The notes: generated by a model not told the origin, from the letters alone. A DNA stretch of 64,000 nucleotides from Montifringilla adamsi (GCA_017590115.1 JAGGNK010008337.1:1736001-1800000); one strand, 5' to 3'; counted from the first letter of the stretch, positions 1 through 13,584 are shown. Numbers and translations are program-made.

Positions 1-327
1 CTGACGTGGGCATGAGGAGGATACAGACCCCAGGGCATCCTGTAGCCACACACATCAGCAGTCCATCAATAACCCACAGCACTTTGTGGTTCAAAGCTCT
101 GCAAACACTTAAGAGTGGAAAACTCCAAACAAGAGAGGATTTCTCTTGACCGGCACACTGCTCTCTTACCCTGGTGAGCAGTAGGCAGAGCTGGAGAAAG
201 GTCTTCATTGGGCATATGGAGATGTTCTCATAACATGATGTTCAACAGTTGGAATTGAAAAACCTCGTGCTGTTGTGCACTACTGATATTTTAGGACACA
301 GTTACTTCTTTCCCTGATTGTCCTTGG
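1..327. other. Intergenic, no feature seen
   Basis: No coding signature, known repeat or structured element is recognised. This part is far downstream of BMP2. Confidence 0.7.
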
Positions 328-490
328 AATCATAGAGTAGAATGGGTTGGGTTGGAAGGGACCTTAAAGATCATCTGGTTCCAGCACCATGCCTGCCATG
401 ACCAGGGATGTCACCCACTAGATCAGGTTGCTCAGGACCCCCTCCAATCTGGCCTTGTCCAAGGAATTTCTCCTATGCTGGGATGCAAAT
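328..490 (-). mobile_element. CR1 LINE 3'-end fragment
   Basis: The plus strand begins AATCATAGAG and continues GGGTTGGAAGGGACCTTAAA and GATCATCTGGTTCCA. Then follow a degenerate CACTAGATCAGGTTGCTCA and CTGGCCTTGTCC. This is the reverse complement of the classic CR1 3' UTR with its ATTCTATG-like terminal repeat, so the element lies on the minus strand and is 5' truncated, as most CR1 copies are. It is diverged and has no coding potential. Confidence 0.9.
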
Positions 491-1557
491 CCATTCTTAA
501 ATCTCATCCCAAGCAGGTACCAACAGGATGTGCTAATGAAGCTGCTCTGTTTCTTGCAATGGCATGAAAGCAAACCTAAATGATTGCAAGTAAACCTTGA
601 AGAAGGGAGGGAATAGCTAAGAAATCAGGTTGCTGATACACAGAGATCTTCCCAAAGAACATTGCAAGGCTGGAGGAGCCTTAAAGAGCCAGGAAACCAG
701 CAGAGATCAGTATCAGGTGGCAATGAGCTTACAGGAGAGAGGCTTGAAGAGAGGCTTGATCACAATCTCACAAGAGGAAGGGAAATGAGGCAGATGTATC
801 CAGACGTCTTCTGGCTGAAACTTGAAGGTGAACATTTTTTGGTTTTTTGTGGTGGTGGGGAACAGGAGCAGCAGCTTCCTGCAGAGTAACGCCCCAAGGC
901 TCCTGTAGTCCCTGAGTGGCCAGGGGCAAGTGTTTGAAAAAATAAGCTGTAGTTGTAAGAGGAATGAGCTGGAGGTGTGTGGTGGCCTTTGCCATGTACA
1001 GGAGCAGATTAGGGGTCCTCCTGAGTCGTGCAGTTCAGGATCCAGTGATTTGGATTTCTTCTGCCACAGCAGCATTAAAGCCAACTTCATCTTCTCATCT
1101 CATCAAGCGCTGAGCCCCACCAGCGGGGGTAAAGCTTTTGAGAGGGAATAGTGCTTCAAGGCCCAACTCCAAACACCAAGAGTTACCTGGGCCAGCTTGA
1201 GCTGCTTCTTTTCTTGTCCTTTGCCTCCACTGTATCATTACAGGATGACAGCATCAGAATTACCTGGTGCTCTCATCTCTCCCTTAAATCAGAAAGAAAC
1301 CCAAACAAACAAGTAACATACCAAGAGCCCATGAGTGAGTGCACACGAAAGGCTGCAATTTCCCAGAGCAGCACCAGGGTCTCCTCCCTGGACCAGGGCT
1401 GTGAGGGACTCAGCACCTGGCTGGGCTGGACCCAATGGCTCTGTGTTTCATGAGTCCTATCAGGTATCATCTGTCCATACACAAGCTGTGCTTTACTTAT
1501 AAAGTAAATTGCATTACATGGGCTATAATGTACAATTTCAAAGCAGACCCACCTTAA
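491..1557. other. Intergenic, no feature seen
   Basis: This is unremarkable mixed sequence. Short reading frames on both strands lack any recognisable domain or codon signature. Confidence 0.65.
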
Positions 1558-1745
1558 AAACATTTTGTTTAATAAAATAACTTAATTAGAAGAGAGCTTC
1601 TGGCTGATGTGGTTGAGGCTGTGATAATTTTTCCTTCTCAAATCATTTTCTCTGTTTATTATACTTAATTATAGTGTAATTATGTATCCATCCTCTAGGC
1701 AAATTATGCAATCAGAAAATGTGAGTGGTTCATTTGCCACTGCTG
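1558..1745. promoter_or_regulatory. TAAT-rich candidate regulatory element
   Basis: An AT-rich block with clustered homeodomain cores: TTAATTAG (1582-1589), TTAATTAT (1665-1672), TAATTAT (1677-1683) and AAATTATGCAATC near 1700. The density stands out against the flanks. Conservation cannot be seen from one sequence, so this is only a candidate. Confidence 0.25.
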
Positions 1746-4700
1746 TTGGGACCAGTGTTTACATCCCAAGTACAAAATATGAGCATAATTCCCATTATTT
1801 ATAATATTACATATATACATATATATAAAAGAAGTTTCACACAGGATGAAGAATTGGTGTAAATATTTTATTGGCACTCATTTTTGCATCATCCACTCAA
1901 TTCGTTTGTGGCCTACTAATAATGGAGACACCCAAAGCTCAGGTAAGTAAAATCTTTACCATGAATTTTCTCAAACACAAATACATGGCTGAGGAATGTG
2001 GAAGTTGCAGAGCTGAGCTTTAATTTTGGTAGGAGGATTATTATTACTTTTAAGAGCTGTTTTTGCATTTCACTGCATAATATTCCAGAATTTAGCATAA
2101 CAAGAGAGAAAGGAACCCCACAATATCCAGTTGTGGAGTGTGGAGTTGTGTTCACATCACGGGTTCAGACTAACCTATTTTTAGCCATGTGTGTGCTTCT
2201 TGAAATTTCTAACCATGGCAGCCCTGACTTTAGCAGATTGAGTTGTTTGTTCTTCCTCTTGTTTCCTGTGATGGGAGTTGACAGATCATGTTTGAACATA
2301 CCAAAACGTGAAGCCAAGTGTCCAGATCTTGAAAACCTTCCTGAGATGGATGTTTTCTCCTTCTTTGGCCAGCTTTCAAGTTAATACAAACTGAATTCCC
2401 ACTTGGCAATTTCAGCTTCTCTGTCTGTGCTTATTTTGCAGGATGAAGCCACTCTCACAGGCCGAGCAGATGGGGGAGGTGACACATCTACTGCTGGAGC
2501 TCAGCCCCCCGTGTTTGTTACAGCTGGCAAAGGTGAGACATCCACCTCACCATCCCACCCAGAGAAGGAAAAAGGTGATTCCTGATCATCCTCACCAGCT
2601 CTGCAGCTGCCCCATGGCCTCAAACAGCCTTTCCCTCTCCCCACCCCCAAAATGCAACCACTGCCCCATTCCTCCCTCTCCCTGAGAGGAGAACTGTCAG
2701 TTGTGGTCTCTGAGGGAAAGGCACTGCCCCAGCCAGCCTGGAATAAAGCTACAGAGTGGAGAATCAAAGCCCAGATCCAGGCAGATACGTTGTGGTAACC
2801 TAAGATGCCGTGAACATCTGGGGAATTTTTCAAAGGAGCCAGTGAATACTCCTGGGTAGGGGCTGTTGCTCCATCCTGACCCTCTGGGGAGCTGCACTCA
2901 CACCCACACAGGGGGGCCAAAGCAGCCCAAACAGGGTGCAAACAGCCACTGCTCCCAGTGCTGCCTGTGGCAGCAGATGGGACACAGCACATGGGATGCC
3001 ACATCCCAATAGCCCCAAGCCTGGAGCAGCAGCAGCTCCCTGGAGAGCTGAGGACCACAGGACCAGGCACTGACTCAGTCCATGGCAAGGAGGCATCTCC
3101 CAGAGCGGGGTGAGATGGAGCAGCAGCTACGTAAGGTGTTTTTGTTTTTTCCTGATGTTATCCCCACTTTCCCAGGTCCCAGGTTCAGACAGCCGTCTGC
3201 CATGCGCTTTGGCCAGACACCGAGACGCTAACCATGAGCTGGCACTGCTGCCACGAGCAGAGGGACAGTGCCATGCAGTGCCTGGGCCCTGCCAGCCTCT
3301 TCCCACAGGGATTTTGCATGGGCTGGAGTAGGCTGAGACTGGGCAAAGGGTGCTCTGGCTCTGGCCCCCTGCCAGAGGAGGATTTGTCCATTATAGTCTC
3401 ACTTGCTTTTGGGGTGTGGCCTGAAAGGGAGTGTTGGAATATTTGTAGGGGGTTTTCCACATTTTGTTATGAAACCCTTGGGTTTTCCATGCCTTGAATT
3501 TGGGAGCACATACCTTAGCAAGCAATTTTACAGGTGCTTGGCTCCAAGGTGATGCTTCCCACCTGTTGGTTTGTAAATGCTCTGGAATGAGTGGTGTATT
3601 TAACTATTTCTGAGCAATGGGGGAGCTGCCATGCAGTTTACCTGAGGTCAGGCAGAACTCTGAAGGAAGGGCTTGGAGCAGGAGTCAGACTGCCAAGTCC
3701 CCAGCTGCCAGGCGCAAGTGGGGCTCCTCCATCCTTTCTGTCCTTTCCTGGTTTTGTTTCCCCTTGTATTCCTAGGGGGGGAAATGAAAGAGGGGGAAAT
3801 TAAATGCAGATTTTAAACTCCAGCATCTGTGCTAGGGGAATCTGCAACCAAATGCAAGTGGATGAATTTGATGCAGTATTGGCCTCTGATCCTTAAAGAA
3901 CTTCTTGTCTCAGAGGGAACTGGTTCAGAAACCAGTCAGGAGCTCAGACCCCAGAGCTGTGAGTGAGGACAAGGGCCACCCTTCCTAACTGAGGTTTGAT
4001 CAGTTGAATGTCAGTTATTGGGAAGTCATAAGGAAAGCCTGGCCTATTTTTCTATCTTGGAGCCCCCCTGGAAGCCTCAGCCCCAGAAATGTGTTCCAGC
4101 ACATGCTGAGCCTCACGGTGTCCAGGGGAGCGTTGCACCCGTATCTGAGCTGTCGTGAGCTAAAGCCAGCAGAAGTAGCTTTCCATTCACACCTTCTGTT
4201 TTCATGTCAGCATGCCATAATGACATGAGACAGCAGATGGATGCAGACCAGGAAGAATATTTGGACATATTAGGCAATGGGGATTGGTCCATTCAGCTCG
4301 CACATTTCCAGCTGAGAGATCACAGGGCTGCAAAGGACCAAACTGAAAGCTTCTCATAAATAGAAGCAAAATGGGCTTTGCCCAGGCTTATTGAACATTT
4401 TATTCAAACCACCAGCTCCTGTCCCAGTCTGCATAACCCCTCACCCAGCCCTTTAAATTGCTAACAGAATGACCCCATTTTCATTGGTTTCAGAGTCTTT
4501 CTCAGAGTTGCCACCTTTCCCCTCTGGGGAAGGGCTGAACAGCAGACATCCAGCTAAAATCCTGTGTCAACAGATGAAGGTAAAACACACTTTTCAGTCA
4601 GCTATGGGATGTGTTTCCCAAAAGCTCTGGAGCTCTGGTGTCTCTCTACTTTGCCTGTGTAATATTACTTTGCCTGATAGAAGGGAACAATGCTCGACCA

Positions 4701-5379
4701 TCTGGTAGCAGCACCACCATAATTTAGGTTGCTTCACTCGCTCTCCCATCAGCAACAGGAACGGAACTTTCTTCTTGTTTCCCTTGATCTCTCAGCCCTG
4801 TGCTAGAAAGACAAAGCCAGAAGGAGCCGTGGGGGAGTGAACTGTACCCTGAACTGGGTTTTTGAGTTTTGAGGGACATCTCTGATTGTGTGTGAGATTC
4901 CTTCACAATTAGGACATTTCCCAATTCTGTGTGAGCATGGGGATGAAGAACTCAGTAACCCCAGCTGGGAGAAGACACTGGGTGTCATCCTATGTGCAAA
5001 TGCCACTTTCACCTCCAGCAAACCCTGGGGACTGGGATCACATCACCTGGGCATCATGCCTGGGGAATCACCACCGAGGTCAATGTCACCAAACAGCACC
5101 ACACACACACACATCCAACATGACTGTGAGGGTGGTGCTGAGCTCACTCGTGTCCAGTGTGGAGAGATCTCCATCAGGGACCAAGCCACTTCTTCATCCC
5201 CATTGCTTGTTCTCTTAGAAACCTGAACCAGGGAAACTACTATTTGCTGCTATTCCTCTACATCAAGAGGAATATCCAGACCTGTAGTCCTGTTTATCCA
5301 CTCTCGGCGAATGTAGTCAGACAATGAAGGCCTGGATGCTGGAGTTTATGGCTTAAATCAGTGGGATTATTCATGAGCT
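1746..5379. other. Intergenic, simple repeats only
   Basis: Contains a short AT/ATAC-rich tract near 1793-1829 and a short AC repeat at 5101-5113. Reading frames such as a minus-strand one at 2501-3088 show no family resemblance and look like chance openings in GC-rich sequence. Confidence 0.65.
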
Positions 5380-5750
5380 GAGAGATAACCATGTGCTTTT
5401 ATGCTTGGCTGGAGCAGCGTCTCAAGCTGGCAGCTGGGAGTCAAAAGCTCTGAGTCACCGGGTCCCTCCTCTCTCTCCTTCCTGCGGGACCAGTCTGCCC
5501 GTGTCTGCTTCCCTGCCTGCGCATAAGGAGGGTGGCAATCGCTTTTATCTGATGGCTGCTTTCAAATGGCCCCAAAGGCCTCTTCTGGCCTGATGAAAAT
5601 TCAGTAGAAGCTGGACTAGGTGGAAAGATGGGAGGACATTTAACTAATGAAAGCGCTGGGGCTCAGGAAGGCAATTACTTCCTTTCTTCCTCCTGACATT
5701 CCCACACAGGCTACTGGTGATTGCTGCAAAATCTTCTACGGGCAGAGAGG
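5380..5750. promoter_or_regulatory. Candidate conserved non-coding element
   Basis: Scattered CpGs survive in moderate-GC sequence, for example GCGCATAAGG and GGCAATCGC, next to TTATCTGATGG (a GATA-like core). A clean AT-balanced stretch with GCAATTACTTCC near 5670 follows. It has the texture of conserved non-coding DNA, but that is judged by eye only. Confidence 0.2.
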
Positions 5751-6494
5751 AGTGGGAGGCCATGGAAAGGGTGAGACAAGGCTCTCTGAGCTAGGGGGAG
5801 GCTCTGTGGCGTGGTGGTTGGGGTGACCAGCACAGCAGGTTCCCAGCAGTAGTTACACCTTAAAAGAGGCTCCTTTCAATTAAAAACTTGATCCTTCAAG
5901 CCTCTGATTCACCTATGTACTTTGTAAAACAAAAACAGGCAAAAAACTAGAGACAAAGAGAGATACATGGGCCAAATTCATATATTTTATGCCCAAATTT
6001 ACAGGAAGTCCCCAGAGGGGTTTTCACATTTAGCACGTACCTCTCTAAAGAAAAGATGATTTTAAATACAGACCCCCATCCCTTGTCCTGCTGTTCCTGT
6101 GCAGTGTTGGTCAGTACTGCAGGGGGTCTCTCTCCCTGTGGACCTGTGCAGGACCCACTCAGTGCTGAGTTTTAGGAGAGACAAGCAGTGTGAGCTGCCC
6201 AGGGTGCAAAGGACTGACTGGATCGAGGGCTGATGGCACCTTTTCCTGGTCCAGTTGTCCCCTTGCCACCATTCCTGGGAGGAGAAGTTGTTCCTGCAGC
6301 CCTGCTTCAGTGCACCCCTGGTTTTGGGGGAAGCTGCCTTTGGCATATGCCTGTAAGATGGGCTGTTCTGCACCTCCCTGTTGGTTAGCAAGTCAAATAG
6401 CAGAGTGTGAGAAACGCTGCGTAGCTACAGCTGCTGTGCCCAGGAGAGAGTGCAGGCAGAGGAGCTGTGGGCATCCTTCCAGCTGCCCCAGCAT
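5751..6494. other. Intergenic, no feature seen
   Basis: No repeat family or gene is recognised. The reading frame at 6190-6627 has no recognisable domain. Confidence 0.65.
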
Positions 6495-6725
6495 CAGCAA
6501 ATACGATTGCTCTCACTTTCCATTGATAGACATCAAAAAGCAATTAAGAATCAAGCTCTTCAAATTGATAGGTCTCCTGAATTTGAAACATTTTTCATTA
6601 TTTGGCTGGTATCACTGCCTAGATTAGATTATTTTTTTAAAGAGAAGATTAAAATAAACAGTATTTATGGTTTAATTATTTGAATGACTAAGAAGCTACA
6701 GCTTTATTTTTACTTCACAGAGGAC
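6495..6725. promoter_or_regulatory. AT-rich candidate regulatory element next to MIR-like pair
   Basis: AT-rich block with CATTGATAGACATCAAA, AATTGATAGG, GATTAGATTATT and GGTTTAATTATTTG, all homeodomain or TCF/LEF-like cores. It is immediately followed by the SINE-like tandem pair. Regulatory function is inference. Confidence 0.2.
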
Positions 6726-6794
6726 CAGGAGATGTTTTTAATGATATGTTTTACTCACATAGGACCTTTCATCCAAGAATCTCATTCTGCTTTT

Positions 6795-6888
6795 CAAATA
6801 ATTAATTAATCCTCGTACCTCTCCATGAGACAGTTATTATCTCTGATGTTACTGATGGGTAAGCAAAGGCACAAAGACGTCAAGGCAC
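6795..6888 (-). repeat. MIR/CORE-SINE-like relic, copy 1
   Basis: The plus strand reads like the reverse complement of a MIR: AATTAATTAATCCTC, then CATGAGACAGTTATTATCTC, then GATGGGTAAGCAAAGGCACA. This corresponds to the MIR segment around 'ATGAGGTAG...TTATTATCCCC...GAAACTGAGGCACA'. It is old and diverged, and lacks the tRNA-like head. An L2/L3-tail origin is also possible. Confidence 0.5.
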
Positions 6889-6898
6889 AAACTGTTTT

Positions 6899-7045
6899 CC
6901 AAATATTAATTAACTAATTCTCCCAGCACTCTGTGAGACTGTTACTATCTCTGCCACTACCACTGGGTAAACTAAGGCACAAATCTGGAGTAACTCACCC
7001 GAGGCCATGCAGGTGAGTCAGGAGCAGGACTGAGAATAGCAATGA
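6899..7045 (-). repeat. MIR/CORE-SINE-like relic, copy 2 (tandem)
   Basis: This repeats the layout of the preceding copy about 104 bases later (CTGTGAGACTGTTACTATCT, CTGGGTAAACTAAGGCACAA). It then continues into TAACTCACCCGAGGCCATGC, which matches the MIR text TAACTTGCCCAAGGTCAC. By eye the two copies are roughly three-quarters identical over about 80 bases. Confidence 0.55.
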
Positions 7046-10000
7046 GCGGTCTCTGAGCTCATTGTTTCCAGCAAGTCCTACCCCGTATTCCTGACAATGG
7101 GCAGCACATTCCCTGGTGTGAAGCACAGCTGAAACCAGCTGCTTTATGAAAATACCTGCTCTGCTCTGTCTCCATCCATTGGAGATCATGTTTGCCCACA
7201 TCAATCTGCAGTTTCTTTTGAACTTGTTGTGGCTGATGTAAGCCAGAGTAACCGTGTTTGGTTTAAAGGCCCTGGGGAGCTCTGAGATGGTGGTGGGGCT
7301 GTCCAGCAGCACACAGTGCTTCCAGAGCTCATCCCTGTGCCAGCCTGTGTGCCATCCTCGGGCCAGGACAGCCTCGGGCAGAGCCAGGCACAGTGCAGGG
7401 CCCCAGGTGTAATAGCTGAGCTGCTGAACCTGTGTGTGTCCTGCCCCTCCTTTGGCACATGGCAGTGGGGGATCTGTAAGGGTCTGTGCAAGGCAATGTG
7501 GAGGAACTCAGCAGCCAAACCCACCTTGTCCCTTGCACAGTCCATCAGCTCAGGCTTGCTCTGTGTTTATCCCATGGAGCAAGAGCCTTCTGTCCTCCCC
7601 AGCAGGGAGAGGAAAAGGCAGGAAGCTGGAAGCACTCTCTGCCCCCAGGAAGGGTCCAGCTGTAGGATTCTCTGCACAGGCACCTGAACCCTCACCACAA
7701 GCACATCCCAGCTGAGCTATTTCAAACATGGGCTTGGCCCCATCAAATGCAGTCTCATTTCCACATGAAAGGGCTGGAGAAATATGAAGCCAGCTCATCT
7801 GTATTGATAAAAATTTGGCATTACTTTCCCCCAGTTATCTAAGCTTTCTGTGTACATTAATCACAAGGCAAAAACCTGGAAGATGGGGTGCATCTCAGCT
7901 GTCTTTCTGGGGGTGGGGTTTTTGGGTTTTTTTTTGGTTGATTGTCCTTTTTTTTCCCCTAAACTTCCTTTGTCCAGTTCCACTCTGCTGGAGTCTGATT
8001 GCTCTCTCCCCTCTGCAACTTGGATGCCTCACTCTTCGTGCTCCAGCTCTGATGCAAGCGCTCGGGTGCCAAATTTGCCAGAGCTGGCACGAGCACCCCG
8101 TGCCCGTCTAGACACAGTCTAACTGTGGCACTAATGCCAGGCTTCCACAGGCTGAGCTCGTCAGAGCTCTGCCCACGGTCAGCACTTTGATCTTTATCCT
8201 AGAAAACCACAGCCATTGACAAAGGTAAAATGAATTTCTGACTTTGAAAGACTTTGATGGCATTCCCCTGTTTTGGTTTGCATTTTGGTTTTTTTTTTTT
8301 TTTTTTGCTTCTCCTTTGCTCTTCCAGCTGAACTTCATCATAAAGCTTCTGATTACAGCTGCAGCTCCAGGACCAGAGAGAGGTCATGCTGTCTTGCTTT
8401 CTGCTGGTTTAAAATCTGAAGGGGAAACCCTGGGACACTTCTGAGACAGTCTGCCAGTGAGTGAAATGTAAACCGTAATGGGAATCTGAGATAGAGGCCC
8501 CTCAGGATCTGGTCTTGTACCTTCTTTAGAAAAACAAACCAAAACAAAACAGTCCTGAATAAGGCCAAGTGTCAAGAGCAGGAGAGAATGAGAACTATTT
8601 GGTGTTAGATTTCTAGCTGGAAATCTGTGGCCTGCCAAGCACTGCTATTTGCCTCCAAGTAGCACTGGCTGAGCTGAGGCAAGGCCTTCTGTCAGACATG
8701 GTACAGAAGTGCTGTAAGAGAGCCCTGCCTGGAGGTGCTCCTCATGCTGTAAACATGGTGAGCAAATCCAGTGTTGCTGCTCCATCTTCTCATGGAAGGT
8801 TCACACAGGGCACCTGAATTCACTGAAGGGCTCCAGGTGTTGTCATGGCAGTGATCCCATCAAGGCTGCCAAAGAAGGCAAAGATGGTATCTCTGCTGGC
8901 AAGCTGTTGGCTCCAGACGTGGTGGCTGTGCTGTCACACCCAGCTGGACAGCGCTGCCTCGAGTGTGCAACCATTTCTGACACTTCTCCCTGCTCTGAGT
9001 TGCAGGGTTTGGCTCACTGAGGGGAAGTGCTGCACATCCCTGAGCAGCTCTCTCTGCTAGAGAAAAAGTCAGCAGCTTTGAGCCAGACTTTTCTCTTTGT
9101 AAGGTTATAAAAGCCAATTGTGAGATGCCTTATCGCTTTGAATTTACTGGAGGAAGCACTTTATATGAGGGACCTTCAGTGAGGTACTTCCACCAACCTG
9201 GATGAATTTCAGTGGAAGCAAAGGAGGGGGTCCTTCCACTGGGTCTGGAATGAGAGCAGGGATTGAAAGAATTGGAGGTTAATACCATGGACAGTGCAAA
9301 AGGAGGAGGCTTTAATTAAGGGAGATGGACAGTGTTTATTTGCATATCTGTAAAAATCTTCCAGGGACTGGGAGTGAAACCCAGGTTTGCTGAGTTCTGT
9401 GGGATTTTTGCCACAGATGGCCAGGTGGGCCCAGCTCTCTCCCTAAACACCTGCATGGAAAAGTCCAGAGACCTTAAGTGATGGCAGTGACTGGAAGCAC
9501 CTACATGGATGGCCAATCCTAAAGGCAGAACATCCCAGAGCAGATTTTGGGGTGTCCAGCTCCTGGTGAGGAGAGCCCGTTTCCCAAAATGCACTATGTT
9601 AAACAAACAAGTGAAAACCAGCTCTGCCTTCAAGGTGGCTCCCAGCTGGAGCTGGCTGAAAACTTTCTTCTTATCATATATAGATATCACATATACACAC
9701 ACATAGTTGGCAAGGAAAAACCTTATCTAGGTGGTATGTCTGTTTGAGACAGAAGGGTATTTACATTTTTTGTGTATAAATATATTCCTAATATCTAAAA
9801 AATATTTCTTTTCCTGAACACTTCACCAGTTGATTCACAGACGCCAAATGTTGAGACAATATATTAAATAGAAATGTTGACAGTTTCCCATGGAGAGTTT
9901 TCTGCAGACTTGAAGAAGCTCTAGTCAACATTTGTTTTGAGATTCGAAGGAATTTGGTTAACATTTTGCTGTTGCCCATTGCTGAGTGCTCTGAGTTGAG

Positions 10001-12489
10001 CTGGGACCAGAGGAGCACTGGATGAGTAAAGCTCTTCTCTTATTTACAGCCTTGTCGAAACAATGAAGGAGCAGGAATCTCCTTGGAGAGCAATGGATCA
10101 CAGCACTTGTCAAGATCATTTCCAAATCAAAGATGACTTCCAAGGAGCAGCAAGGGTTTAATTTTGGAGCCAGTCAAGCCAATGGCAAAAATCCCAATTT
10201 CTGCACAGTATTCTTAATGAAGCTTCTGAAATTTTGGAGCTTCATGTATTATATATTATATACTATAGATGATATTGTGGCTGGAAGGTCCTGCCCAAAT
10301 TCAGCATCTGTGAGCCTTACAGAGGTATGGCCCTAAAAAGGAGTGATGAAAAAGGTCAGCCTAGTTTAAAAACAAATACCACGTTTATAATGAGGCCAAA
10401 GGGAGAATGAAGAATTCAGTACTTAATACTGACACCTGCCACTTGCAAAATATCTTCACCACTAGAAACAAATATCTGGGAGAATTTGGAAAAGTTCAGT
10501 CACTCATTTGTTCCTCCTTTGTTTCCATTTCAGTCACTGGTCCATCTGTGCAGTGACAGCACCGACACTGCTAAATGTCACGAAGTGAAGCTGCCGCAGT
10601 TGCTCCATGAGCTGCTCCCAGGTGAGAAGCAACAGGAACAGCTATAATTCTTACCAAAACAAAACAAGGCAAAAGAGTATTTGCTCATGTTTTTGGATAT
10701 AGTTGTTAGGTCCCAGGCACAGAGATTAGTCAGAGTACCCATAAATATCACTGTCACAGAAACTCTGATTTCCAAGTTCTTTGCTCCCAACGCCCACTGG
10801 CTTTGAAAACCCAGCTGAGCTCTGGCTGCTGTACTGGGAAAACCAATGCCAAGAGCTGGGATTTGCCCAGTTCTTGATCCCCAGCAGACCATTTCAGGAG
10901 GGGAAGCAAGAGGCACATCCATGTGAGGCATCTCCCAGTAGCAAAATGCCCCCATTGTAAATCCTGCAGGTGACCCCTCGAGCTCCATTCCCGATGTCAC
11001 AGCTTCCAGTGGCATCATTCAGCAGGGATCAGCCCCAGGGTGACAGAGCACATGTGGAGCCTGGCAAAACACCCAGGGCAAGCATCACAAGTGCTCAGGT
11101 CAGTCTTCTCTATTCTCTGCAGGTCTCTCCTGGTCCTAATAAATATGGCAGTTCTGACTGTCATTTAAGAAAATTCAGTTTCCTAGAGAAACCTCAGACA
11201 AAAGAACCAACCCAAGATATTTATCACTTCACACTACGTTAATGCAAACAAAAACATTGCACGCTGCAATAAATCCATTACGGAGTCTTACCAGAACAAA
11301 CTGATATTCCCATGGGGCCAATTTCAAGCTGGAAGGGTTTGGGTTGGTTTTTGCTATTAATATTCTTTCATAATGGAGAAGACATTTTTCAATTGAATGA
11401 AAAACTTTGCCTCCAAAAATGTCCAGTTTCATTGAAAGATTTAGAGGTTTCAACAAGAAAAAACGAAGACCGGCAATTCGATGATTGCCTGAGTGAGGGA
11501 TTTCTTCAGTGTTCCCCCTCTCCCCATCACCTCAAAAAAAGTCAAAAAGTAAAATATTAACTGAAAGAACCAAATCCATCCATGTCATCAACATTTTTCA
11601 TGGGGGAGAGCCATAGTCCCTGGCTACCTCCATCATTTACATTGCAATAATGATATGTTTATCTGTTAAAATTAGCTTGGCCGAGCCAGGAATGCCTACA
11701 AAGACTCTCTGAGAGACATATTTGTACCTGCAGAGCAGGACTGGGTGCAGTCACACACAGGCAGGGCCAGCCCAAGAGAGAGAGTCCCCTGGATTTGCAG
11801 AAGCAGAGCTCAGCAAAGCCTGGCTGAATGGCACCATTTAATCCTGAAAGGAGAGCCCAAGTGCCAGCCAGCACAAGGAGACAAGGAGCACCCTGGAGAG
11901 GGGCACAAAGGTGGCACTGAGGAGCAGCACTGGGCTTTGCTCCCACAGGGGTCACAGCTGGGTCTTCTGTTACATTTTTCTCAACACAGCAGTATTGAGA
12001 ATTATACCAAGTTACTCACTAGTATGTGACAGTCCTGGCATCAGCAAAGACAGTCAAAGGCTCTGTTATCTTTTTTTATAAGCTGGAGAATTTGGCTCTG
12101 AGGAGACAAAGGTCCAACAGAGCATGTGGGGAGTATCACTCATGTAAGTAAAGTGGTACCTTTGTCTCTCTGAAGGTTCATCCTGGGTTTAGCTACAAGA
12201 GCCTCCATCTGGAAATACCAGTGACTGGTAAAAACGTGTCTATTCTGAATTTTTAAAAAATTATCTATTATACTAGAAGGAGAAACTATTTCCATTTCAT
12301 TACCAGTATCCTTTTGGAGCTGAGGTTCCTTTGTGCACATGCAGCATTCAGGTTTGTCACACTAAATCATCAGTGTGGCAAAGCTGTTCCCAGTCACTGC
12401 TCTGTTTATTTTCAGTGCCCCATCCTCTCAGCTCAAATTGAGTTGGGAAGAGGTAAAGCAAGGAGAACAGGCAGTGTTTAAGGTCGCAC
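7046..12489. other. Intergenic, simple repeats only
   Basis: Contains T-rich tracts near 7926-7960, a T18 run at 8289-8306, an AT/AC-rich tract at about 9676-9706 and an AT-rich patch at 10243-10270. No gene or recognisable mobile element is seen. Confidence 0.65.
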
Positions 12490-13090
12490 CAAGTAGAAGG
12501 TAAGAAAATATAATAAATTTTATTTCATGCCTTCTTGCCAATTGCTAGAAATGTGCAGTCCATATGAATGCATATAACAAGGAGGGAATGTTGGGAAAAC
12601 CAATAAAGATTTTGTGGTCTTAACTATAATGAATGTAGTTTGATATAGAGTCTGTTTTTCACTGCATGGCAAAATGAATCATAAAATACTGGACCTTGAA
12701 ACTCCTGCATTTTTTAACAATAGCCTGGGGACGGTTTACAGTGTAATGAATTGTAATTAACCCACCTTCAAAATCTTTTATGAGTATTTTGCCAATTAGC
12801 TTCGCATGCTTGCTAATGACTCATGGCCAGCGCATGTCTTTACAGAGCAGGGTTTACAGCACACACCAGCCCGGGAAAGCAGCAGAGGGACACAGGATGG
12901 GGAGGGACATGCAGGTAAGACCCAACCAGTCCTAGCAACCTACATATTTCAGCATTCAAAGAGCCTTTGCTGTTCTCCCAGCCCCAAAATAACTGCAATA
13001 ATGTATAGCGACGTCAAAAGGCTTTGGTTTCCGAAGGATTGCGAGGAATGCAAAGGGCTCAAGTCCTGACATCTGTTGTTACTTAGTACT
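12490..13090. promoter_or_regulatory. Candidate conserved non-coding element
   Basis: AT-rich block with AATTGTAATTAACCC, GCCAATTAGC, GCTAATGACTCATGGC (a consensus AP-1 site TGACTCA beside a TAAT core) and AGCGACGTCAAAAGG, which keeps CpGs. The mix of preserved CpGs and homeodomain cores suggests constraint. This is not testable from one sequence. Confidence 0.25.
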
Positions 13091-13584
13091 AACATATATA
13101 ATGCTGCTAATTGCTGAGCCATCTTTGTTTTCCTTACTTAGCACTAGGGTTAGAATTATTTTATTTTTGTGGTTCATGGCTTCCTGCCACTTGCAACACA
13201 AAGTCCACTCTAAAGAAAATAAAACAACTACCAGGCTGCCTACTAACAGTGTGTGGAGGGCTGGGGCTGCCTCTTCCCCCTCTTCTGTTTTTCGTTGTGT
13301 TTTGGTTGCTTTTGGGGTTTTTTTTTGTTTTTTTTTTTTAATTAAGGTAAGAAGAGACAGCAGAGCTGGGACCTGACCGGTGTCACAGCAAAAGGCCACA
13401 AGGGCCAGTATCCCACCTCCCAGGATCCCCTCTCCCAGCATGGCCAGGAGGTGATGCAGGCAGTGCAGAATCCATCCCTCCCCTGCTGTACCCTCCTCGC
13501 TCCAGGCAATCCGCGGTTTATGGACTTCCCGAGGCAGAGGCTGCCTCCAGACCAGTGTGTTTTAACAGCCACCCATGGATCCAT
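13091..13584. other. Intergenic with T-rich tract
   Basis: A T/G-rich low-complexity tract spans about 13290-13341. The rest is ordinary sequence leading into the CR1 remnant. Confidence 0.65.

Noticed and set aside
2501..3088. 195-codon minus-strand frame
   Set aside because: Low-complexity Pro/Ser/Gly/Cys-rich translation typical of GC-rich non-coding DNA; no motif recognised.
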